From: Reyranella sp.
Lineage (GTDB): Bacteria > Pseudomonadota > Alphaproteobacteria > Reyranellales > Reyranellaceae
Direction of reading: 5' to 3'
DNA: 5,089 nucleotides
Assembly (NCBI GenBank): GCA_004296815.1
Contig: SCVT01000339.1
Span: 1 to 5,089, forward strand
Position numbers and translations under genes: made by a program. Positions 1-5,089 of the stretch are shown one piece after another (position 1 is the first letter of the stretch; each line of letters begins with the position of its first letter). Under the pieces are notes generated by a model, which saw only the letters and a list, made by a program, of their open reading frames with translations, did no database searches and was not told the origin of the DNA.

Positions 1-967
1 GGGTGAACGCCGCGCTCTCGCCCTTGATGTCGGGCGGGAGAGGCGAATAGGGCGAGCCCTGGCGCACGCCCGCGAGCACGCCCTGGTCGAACTCCGGGAT
101 GCCGCTCGAACGGACGACCGAGACGTCGAGCAGCCGGCCGTTGCGCGCGATGACGACCTTGACGACGGTGAGGCCCTCATTGGCCCTGGTGTTCGCCTGG
201 TAGCGATAGCCCGAGAGCTTGCGCGCGACCTGCCAGAGATAATTGTCCGAGACGCGCGCACGGGCGTAGGTGTCAGCCGGATTGACGAACGGATGCTGCG
301 ACGGCGGCTCCGTCGTCTGAGGTGCAGACGGCGGCCGCCGCTGAGGTGCCGTCGTGAGCGGCGAGGGCCGAAGCTCGGGATTGGGAGCCTGCGGCGGCGG
401 CACATGCGGGGTCGGCGCGGCCAGCGCCTGCTGCTGGTGCGGCTGCTGCTGCTGCTGCTGCTGCTGATGTTGCGGCTGCGGTGGCGGCGTGGGGCCGGGC
501 TTCGCGAAGTCGGTCGGCGAGGGTGGCGGCGCCGGTGTCGGCGGTTGGGGCGCGGGTGTGGCCTGCTGCACCGGCGGGGTGGGCTGCAGCAGCGACGGCG
601 GCGTCGGCGTCGCCTGCTCCATCGGCGGTGGCGGCGCGGGCGGCTCCTTGGAGGCCGCCGGGGGCAGCACCTGCGTGGGCCTGTCCGCGGTGATGTCGGC
701 CGGCGGGCGCAGGCCGTCGATGGGCGGTGGCGGCGCCTGCATCGCCTGCTGCTGTGGAGGCGGCGGTGGCGGCGGTTCGGGCTCCGGCTTCGGAAGCGGC
801 TCCAGCGTCACCTCGACCACTTCTTCGCCCGGCGTGAAATGGAAGCGGTCCTGCGACAGCCACCAGATCGCCAGCACGACCAGAATGTGCAGCAGAATCG
901 CCAGCCCCAAGGCAGCTGGCGACATGTGGTCGGAACGATACGAAGAGGCGCTGATCGCGTGGGCCAC
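1..967 (-). CDS. tonB: Energy transducer TonB-family protein (3' end beyond left edge)
   Basis: The product is an inner-membrane TonB-like protein that would pass proton-motive-force energy from ExbB/ExbD to outer-membrane TonB-dependent receptors. Read from a GTG at 967, 322 residues are visible. Residues 1-19 are cytoplasmic. Residues 20-38 form one hydrophobic helix containing His27 (ILLHIL); a His in the TonB transmembrane helix is functionally important in E. coli. Residues about 45-220 are a Pro/Gln/His-rich periplasmic linker with a run of seven prolines (65-71) and an eight-glutamine run (168-175). Residues about 240-322 are the TonB C-terminal domain, with GLTVVKVVIARNGRLLDVSV and the following RSSG..EFD typical of the family. 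Only the last few residues should be missing. The frame is open with no stop from 967 to the edge. The start is uncertain: GTG 967 has a weak AGAG five bases upstream, while an internal ATG at 925 has none. It lies 44 bases downstream of the GST gene on the same strand. No exbB or exbD is visible. Confidence 0.88.
   Translation of the reverse strand, partial: MAHAISASSYRSDHMSPAALGLAILLHILVVLAIWWLSQDRFHFTPGEEVVEVTLEPLPKPEPEPPPPPPPQQQAMQAPPPPIDGLRPPADITADRPTQVLPPAASKEPPAPPPPMEQATPTPPSLLQPTPPVQQATPAPQPPTPAPPPSPTDFAKPGPTPPPQPQHQQQQQQQQPHQQQALAAPTPHVPPPQAPNPELRPSPLTTAPQRRPPSAPQTTEPPSQHPFVNPADTYARARVSDNYLWQVARKLSGYRYQANTRANEGLTVVKVVIARNGRLLDVSVVRSSGIPEFDQGVLAGVRQGSPYSPLPPDIKGESAAFT
443..466. repeat. 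Pure (CTG)8 trinucleotide tract, poly-Gln in TonB linker
   Basis: Eight uninterrupted CTG units on the plus strand read as CAG on the minus strand and encode Gln168-Gln175 of the TonB-like protein. The tract is flanked by His codons and a second short CTG run at 428-436 (three more Gln). The codons are all CAG, with no synonymous CAA inside the run, so it is a true microsatellite at DNA level. Because units are three bases, slippage would change linker length without shifting frame. Confidence 0.9.
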
Positions 968-1011
968 GGGGTCTCTACAGGAGAAGCGGCGGGCTGGGCC
1001 GTACGCTCGCT

Positions 1012-1737
1012 CTAGGCAGGCACGGGCCGGGCCCGCTGGTTATAGAGCATCTTGCGGATGCGCGCCTGCTCTTCCGGCGGCAGCTTTTCGCGTTCGACCG
1101 AGAGGTCGGCGCCGACTGCCATGCCTTTCTGGACCGCCGGCCGGGCACCCAACTCCTCGAACCAGCGTTTGAAATGCTTGAACTCCTCGATGTCCTGGCC
1201 CTGGAACTTCCAGTTGATGGTCCACGGGTAGCAGATCATGTCGGCGATCGTGTACTGGTCGCCCGCCAGGTAGCGATGCTTGTAGAGGCGGTTGTTGAGC
1301 ACGCCGTAGAGCCGGTTCACTTCGTCGGTGAAGCGGGCGATGGCGTACTTCTGGTCGCCTTCCACGGCCTGGTCGACGCGACGGAAGTGGCCGCACTCGC
1401 CGCTCTTCGGTCCCTGGTTGGCCATCTGCCAGATCAGCCACTGGTTGACCTCGTAGCGTGCGCGCAGATCCTGCGGATAGAACTTCCCGGCCTTCTCGGC
1501 GATGTACATCATGATCGCGCCCGACTCGAAGATGACGATCGGCTCGCCGCCGCCTTTGGGTTCGTGGTCGACCATCACCGGCATGCGGTGGTTGGGGTTC
1601 ATCTCCAGGAAGGCGTCACTGAACTGGTCGCCGCGTCCGATGTTCACGGGCACGATCCTGTAGGGCAGGCCGCATTCCTCGAGCAGGACGGTGACCTTCT
1701 TGCCGTTGGGGGTGGGCCAGTAGTGCAGATCGATCAT
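1012..1737 (-). CDS. Glutathione S-transferase, Nu-class (YfcG/YghU-like)
   Basis: This is a complete 241-residue cytoplasmic thioredoxin-fold enzyme. It resembles E. coli YfcG along its length (my recollection of that sequence, not an alignment). YfcG-type enzymes have low classical transferase activity and act as glutathione-dependent disulfide-bond reductases. The N-terminal thioredoxin-like domain (about 1-85) carries WPTPNG at residues 7-12; Thr9 and Asn11 match the glutathione-contacting residues of this class, which lacks a catalytic Tyr, Ser or Cys. The cis-proline motif is MPV (Pro53), and FESGA (Glu71-Ser72) binds the glutamyl part of glutathione. The all-alpha domain follows (about 95-215), with the TIAD N-capping box at 163-166. 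The start is well supported: GGAGGA at 1747-1742 lies four bases before ATG 1737. The stop is TAG at 1014-1012. The physiological substrate is unknown. It may be co-transcribed with the TonB gene and is divergent from the Rieske oxygenase. Confidence 0.93.
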   Translation of the reverse strand: MIDLHYWPTPNGKKVTVLLEECGLPYRIVPVNIGRGDQFSDAFLEMNPNHRMPVMVDHEPKGGGEPIVIFESGAIMMYIAEKAGKFYPQDLRARYEVNQWLIWQMANQGPKSGECGHFRRVDQAVEGDQKYAIARFTDEVNRLYGVLNNRLYKHRYLAGDQYTIADMICYPWTINWKFQGQDIEEFKHFKRWFEELGARPAVQKGMAVGADLSVEREKLPPEEQARIRKMLYNQRARPVPA

Positions 1738-1849
1738 GAGTTCCTCCAGGTGGCTTGAGTGAGCCAGATGGACCGAGCGTCGACTGGTCGCCGCAGCCCG
1801 TCAATGGTGTATGCTCGCGTCAACGAAAACGTGCGGGAGGATCGCCGCC
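1738..1849. promoter_or_regulatory. Divergent intergenic region, GST / Rieske operon
   Basis: This 112-base gap separates divergent starts, so promoters for both directions should lie here. On the minus strand the hexamer TTGACG, a good -35-like sequence, occurs twice, at 1823-1818 and 1804-1799, with starts 19 bases apart. Neither has a convincing -10 at 16-18 bases. On the plus strand TATGCT at 1810-1815 is a possible -10 about 35 bases before the TTG start, but no good -35 precedes it. The paired TTGACG hexamers could equally be an operator half-site pair for a regulator. That these promoters exist is inferred from gene arrangement; the exact sites are guesses. Confidence 0.4.
1835..1840 (+). 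promoter_or_regulatory. Shine-Dalgarno GGGAGG deciding the TTG start at 1850
   Basis: GGGAGG is followed by nine bases and then TTG at 1850-1852, an ideal ribosome-binding arrangement. The in-frame ATG at 1811 has no purine-rich element in the preceding 15 bases. The TTG start puts the conserved KWVRNAWYVAGW segment directly at the N-terminus, as is usual in VanA-type oxygenases. The site would fall inside the coding region if ATG 1811 were used. Confidence 0.7.
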
Positions 1850-2917
1850 TTGGATGGAAAGTGGGTCCGCAATGCCTGGTACGTCGCCGGCTGGTCGCAT
1901 GACCTCGTGGCGGGACGCATCGAAGCGCGGGTGATCATCGACCAGCCTCTGGCGCTCTATCGCAAGCAGGACGGCCAGGTCGTGGCGCTGGAAGACCGCT
2001 GCTGCCATCGCTTCGCGCCGCTTTCGATGGGCCGTCTCGAGCAGGACGACCTGCGCTGCATGTATCACGGCCTCAAGTTCGCATCGGACGGCCGCTGCAT
2101 CGAGATCCCAGGGCAGAAATTGATTCCGCAAAGTGCGTGCGTGCGGCGCTACCCGGCGGCCGAGCGCGGCGGCTGGATCTGGATCTGGATGGGCGAGGAG
2201 TCCGCGGCCGATCTGCGCTCGATCCCTGACCCGGTGCGGCTCGACGATCCGGCCTACTGCATGCGCAGCGGCCAGATGGACTATGCCGCCCACTATCTCC
2301 TGATCGACGACAACCTGCTCGACCTTTCCCATCTTAGCTACGCGCACGAGAAGACGCTCGGCCTCGACATGCCACAATGGGCCGACGAGCGGCCGCGCAT
2401 CTCGGCGCTGGAACGCGGTTTGCGCGTGCAGCGCTGGTTGTGCGATCAGCCGTCGCGTGGCTTCATGAAGCGCTGGGGCGAGACGCTCGATCTCTGGAAC
2501 AGCTACGACTTCCTCTTCCCGGGCATCTTCCTGCTGCGCACAGCCTTCTATCCCGTCGGCACTGCCCGGCGCCTCGACCGCGGCGAGCCACAGGAGCCAC
2601 CGCTCTTTCTGAGGTATGACGACCAGGCCGTGACACCGATGACCGACCGCACCACCCGCTACTTCTACGCTGCCGGAGCGCGCAGTGCCGACATCGATCC
2701 CGAGCGCGTCGGCCGGCTATTCGGTATCGTTGAGGCGGCCTTCGCCGAAGACAAGGCGATCATCGAGGCGCAGCAGAAGGTGATCGACCGCGAGCCGGGG
2801 CGGCGGATGCTGCCCACCAGTCTCGATGCCGGCCCGACGCAGTTTCGCAAGCTCGTGCAGGCGCTGCTCGAGCAAGACGGCAGGCCAGGACCGGCCGCGA
2901 CCGCGCAGGTCGGCTAG
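1850..2917 (+). CDS. Rieske-type aromatic oxygenase alpha subunit (VanA-like)
   Basis: This is a cytoplasmic Rieske non-heme iron oxygenase of the vanillate O-demethylase/phthalate-dioxygenase-like group, 355 residues from TTG 1850, the usual VanA length. The frame stays open back to ATG 1811, which would add 13 poorly conserved residues. The N-terminal Rieske domain binds [2Fe-2S] through C51-C-H53 and C70-M-Y-H73, with CCHRFAPLSMGRL and the following YHGLKF diagnostic. The catalytic domain has N155-x2-D158-x2-H161-x4-H166 (DNLLDLSHLSYAH): two iron-binding histidines and the Asp linking the Rieske and iron centres. D301 in FAEDKAIIEAQQ is the likely third iron ligand. Such enzymes hydroxylate or demethylate aromatic rings using electrons from a ferredoxin-type reductase (VanB), which is absent here. 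The exact substrate cannot be assigned. The stop codon touches the start of the Mo-hydroxylase gene, implying one operon. Confidence 0.93.
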   Translation: MDGKWVRNAWYVAGWSHDLVAGRIEARVIIDQPLALYRKQDGQVVALEDRCCHRFAPLSMGRLEQDDLRCMYHGLKFASDGRCIEIPGQKLIPQSACVRRYPAAERGGWIWIWMGEESAADLRSIPDPVRLDDPAYCMRSGQMDYAAHYLLIDDNLLDLSHLSYAHEKTLGLDMPQWADERPRISALERGLRVQRWLCDQPSRGFMKRWGETLDLWNSYDFLFPGIFLLRTAFYPVGTARRLDRGEPQEPPLFLRYDDQAVTPMTDRTTRYFYAAGARSADIDPERVGRLFGIVEAAFAEDKAIIEAQQKVIDREPGRRMLPTSLDAGPTQFRKLVQALLEQDGRPGPAATAQVG

Positions 2918-5089
2918 ATGGGACAGCATGATCGGGATGGGCGGTCGGTGCGCCGCCTGGAGGATGCTCGTTTCCTCATGGGACGCGGCCGCTATGTCGA
3001 TGACATCGGCGAGCCCGCAGCGCTGCATGGTCACTTCGTGCGCTCGCCTCATGCGCACGCGCTGATTCGCGGAACCGACGTTGCACAGGCCCGTGCGCTG
3101 CCGGGCGTACGGCTGGTGGCGACGAGCGAGGACCTTGCGGCCGATGGGCTGGGCACCATGCCGTGCCTCGCCGCGGTGAAACCGATGATCGTGCCGCCGC
3201 GGACGGCGCTCGCGACCGGACGCGTGCGGCATGTCGGCGATCCGGTCGCCTTCATCGTGGCCGATAGCGCCGACATCGCGCGGGCCGCCGCGGAGCTGCT
3301 CGAGGTCGACTACGAGGCGCTGCCGGCGGTGGTCGACGGGCGTGCTGCGCTGGAGTCTGGCGCGCCAGGCCTGTGGGACGAGGCGCCGGGCAACCTCGTC
3401 TATCACGTGCAGCGCGGCGACCACGACGCGGTGGCTGCTGCAATGAAGCAGGCGGCGCATGTCGTCGAGGTCGAGGTGGTCAACAACCGCGTGGTCGTGG
3501 TGCCGCTCGAGCCACGGTCCGGCATCGCGCGCTACGACGCGGCGAGCGATACGCTCGACCTCGAGCTGACGGGGCAGGGCGTGCACGGCATCCGCCGCCA
3601 GCTCGCCGAGTTCGTCTTCAAGGTCGAGCCACAGCGCATCCGGTTGCACGCGCCGGATGTCGGCGGCGGCTTCGGCATGAAGAACTTCCTCTATCCCGAA
3701 TGGATCCTGCTGCTGTGGGCGGCGCGGAGGCTCCGCCGGCCCGTGCGCTGGCTGGCCGATCGCGCCGAGGAATTCGTGACCGGCGCGCAGGGGCGCGACA
3801 TCCAGGCGACGGCGAAACTCGGCCTCGATGCGAACGGCCGCATGCTGGCACTCGACGTGGCGATGGTTGCCAATCTCGGCGCCTATCTGTCGGGCAATGG
3901 TCCGGGTGCGTCGGTGGTGGCGGCCTCGACCGCGCAGGGTGGCGTCTACGACATTCCGGCGATCGCCGTCGACGTGCGCGGCGCCGTCACCAACACGGTA
4001 CCGGTCGATGCCTATCGCGGCGCCGGCAAGCCCGAAGCCAACTACATCATCGAGCGCGCCATCGAGGCGGCGGCGCGCGTTCTCGGCCGCGAACCAGCCG
4101 AGCTGCGCCGGCAGAACCTGATCAAGTCGTTCCCGCACCGCACGGCCATGGGCATGGCGATCGACTCCGGGGACTTCGCCGCCAATCTCGAAGCGGCCGT
4201 CCGGCGGGCGAATGCCGAAGGCTTCGAGCGTCGCCGTGCCGAAGCCAAGACGCGGGGCCGGCTGCGCGGCATCGGCGTCGGCTGCTTCCTCGAGACGTCG
4301 CGTGGCGCGCCGAACGAATGGGCCGAGACGCGCTTCCACGCCGACGGGTCGGTGACAATCGCAGTCGGCACCGAGTCGAACGGACAGGGCCACGAGACGT
4401 CGTTTCCGCAGATCGCATCCAGGCATCTCGGCCTGCCGATCGAGGCCTTCCGCTACGTCCAGGCCGACACGGGCGCCACCCGGAGCGGTGCAGGACACGG
4501 CGGTGCGCGCTCGATGCACATGGGCGGTGCCGCGCTTGTCGCGGCGATGGATGCCGCGCTCGCCAAGGCGCGCCGGCTCGCCGCGCACCTGCTGCAGGCC
4601 GGCGAGCAGGAGCTCGACTACGGGCAGGGCCGCTTCGTCGTGAGAGGCAGCGACCGCAGCGTCGATCTCGCCACGCTCGCCGGCAGCGCCAGGGATGCCG
4701 CGAACCTGCCGGATGGCATGGCACCCGAGACCGAAGGGCTCGGCGAGCAGGTGCTGAACGTCACCGACGTCTTTACCTTCCCGAGCGGCTGCCACGTGGC
4801 TGAGGTCGAGGTCGATCCGGAGACGGGGGCGACCGCGTTGGTGGGCTACACGGCGGTCGACGACTACGGCAACCTCATCAACCCCATGTTGACCGAAGGC
4901 CAGGTGCAGGGCGGCGTGGCGCAGGGCATCGGTCAGGCGCTGACCGAACACACGGTCTACGACGAACAGTCGGGCCAGCTGCTCAGCGGCTCGCTGATGG
5001 ACTATGCGCTGCCGCGCGCCGACGACCTGCCGTCGTTCGACATCGAGCTGGTCGAGCGGCCGACGGCGGCCAACCCGCTGGGCGTCAAG
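2918..5089 (+). CDS. Xanthine dehydrogenase-family Mo-binding subunit, CoxL form II-like (3' end missing)
   Basis: This is the large molybdopterin-binding subunit of a molybdenum hydroxylase, which inserts water-derived oxygen into aldehydes, aromatic or N-heterocyclic carbons. 724 residues are visible without a stop; the family is usually 760-800. The start RRLEDARFLMGRGRYVDD is typical. The hammerhead domain (about 20-130) precedes the Mo-binding domains. Visible motifs are PLEPR (196-200), VGGGFGMK (248-255), AYRGAGK (365-371) and GTESNGQGHE (484-493, with Gln490 near the cofactor). The AYRGAG loop, not AYRCSFR, argues against true CO dehydrogenase. The window ends at NPLGVK (719-724), just before the expected G-x-G-E catalytic glutamate, which therefore cannot be checked. 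The ATG follows the Rieske stop with no gap and no strong Shine-Dalgarno, so translational coupling is likely. The FeS and FAD subunits are not in the window. The substrate is unknown. Confidence 0.95.
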   Translation, partial: MGQHDRDGRSVRRLEDARFLMGRGRYVDDIGEPAALHGHFVRSPHAHALIRGTDVAQARALPGVRLVATSEDLAADGLGTMPCLAAVKPMIVPPRTALATGRVRHVGDPVAFIVADSADIARAAAELLEVDYEALPAVVDGRAALESGAPGLWDEAPGNLVYHVQRGDHDAVAAAMKQAAHVVEVEVVNNRVVVVPLEPRSGIARYDAASDTLDLELTGQGVHGIRRQLAEFVFKVEPQRIRLHAPDVGGGFGMKNFLYPEWILLLWAARRLRRPVRWLADRAEEFVTGAQGRDIQATAKLGLDANGRMLALDVAMVANLGAYLSGNGPGASVVAASTAQGGVYDIPAIAVDVRGAVTNTVPVDAYRGAGKPEANYIIERAIEAAARVLGREPAELRRQNLIKSFPHRTAMGMAIDSGDFAANLEAAVRRANAEGFERRRAEAKTRGRLRGIGVGCFLETSRGAPNEWAETRFHADGSVTIAVGTESNGQGHETSFPQIASRHLGLPIEAFRYVQADTGATRSGAGHGGARSMHMGGAALVAAMDAALAKARRLAAHLLQAGEQELDYGQGRFVVRGSDRSVDLATLAGSARDAANLPDGMAPETEGLGEQVLNVTDVFTFPSGCHVAEVEVDPETGATALVGYTAVDDYGNLINPMLTEGQVQGGVAQGIGQALTEHTVYDEQSGQLLSGSLMDYALPRADDLPSFDIELVERPTAANPLGVK

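Noticed and set aside
428..466. CTG repeats as a CRISPR-like or mobile-element repeat.
   Set aside because: It is a trinucleotide microsatellite inside an open coding frame, with no spacers, inverted ends or target duplication.
273..863. Minus-strand open frame rich in Ala/Gly/Arg overlapping the TonB gene.
   Set aside because: It is a frame-shifted reading of the TonB linker. The frame of the TonB helix and C-terminal domain is the one with real conserved motifs and is open across the whole region.
968..1011. Possible terminator between the GST and TonB genes.
   Set aside because: I see no stable hairpin followed by a T-run in this 44-base gap.
293..1172. Plus-strand open frames of Arg/Leu-rich, Gly/Ala-rich and Cys-rich sequence opposite TonB.
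   Set aside because: They are low-complexity shadows of CCG/CAG-rich coding on the opposite strand, with no domain and no ribosome sites.
1804..1849. ATG at 1804 as a start for a leader peptide or for the oxygenase.
   Set aside because: It is in a different frame from the oxygenase and has no Shine-Dalgarno, so there is no support for translation.
3373..4803. A 476-codon plus-strand open frame inside the Mo-hydroxylase gene.
   Set aside because: It is the same strand read in another frame, Arg-rich with no family features. The overlapping frame carries PLEPR, GGGFG, AYRGAG and SNGQGHE.
2717..4951. A 744-codon open frame on the minus strand opposite the Mo-hydroxylase gene and the end of the Rieske gene.
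   Set aside because: The plus strand encodes all expected Rieske and Mo-hydroxylase motifs continuously. The antisense product is Arg/His/Ala-rich with no recognisable domain, as expected from the complementary strand of high-GC codons. Length alone is not evidence.
2918..5089. Annotation as aerobic carbon monoxide dehydrogenase large subunit (coxL).
   Set aside because: The form I active-site loop AYRCSFR is absent; the loop is AYRGAGK, as in the broad form II hydroxylases of other substrates.

Overview
The window is a GC-rich (about two thirds G+C by eye), densely coding bacterial stretch. The TonB-type protein implies a Gram-negative envelope. Protein style, codon use and the gene set (TonB, Nu-class glutathione transferase, VanA-like Rieske oxygenase, CoxL-like molybdenum hydroxylase) suggest a metabolically versatile alphaproteobacterium of soil or water, for example Hyphomicrobiales or a relative. 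That placement is an inference; there is no rRNA or other marker here.

Layout. Two genes lie on the minus strand in the left third. The first is an energy-transducer TonB-family protein whose last few codons run off the left edge (1-967, read right to left). Immediately upstream of it, with a 44-base gap, is a complete YfcG/YghU-like glutathione S-transferase (1012-1737). A 112-base intergenic region (1738-1849) separates this pair from two plus-strand genes. The first of these is a complete Rieske-type aromatic ring-hydroxylating/O-demethylating oxygenase, best started at a TTG at 1850. The second is a xanthine dehydrogenase-family (CoxL form II-like) molybdopterin-binding large subunit. Its ATG follows the oxygenase stop codon with no gap, and it runs off the right edge just before its expected catalytic glutamate.

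How the genes work together. The Rieske oxygenase and the Mo-hydroxylase subunit are almost certainly co-transcribed and translationally coupled. Together they look like part of a catabolic operon for an aromatic, methoxylated or N-heterocyclic compound. The substrate cannot be read from the sequence. Neither the Rieske reductase nor the FeS (CoxS) and FAD (CoxM) subunits of the hydroxylase are in the window, so they would have to be downstream or elsewhere. The divergent GST and TonB genes may be unrelated to the operon.

I found no mobile element, CRISPR array, RNA gene or convincing terminator. The most notable points are the unusual TTG start with its strong Shine-Dalgarno, the zero-gap coupling of two different oxygenation chemistries, and the low-complexity Pro/Gln/His linker of TonB with a pure (CAG)8 tract.
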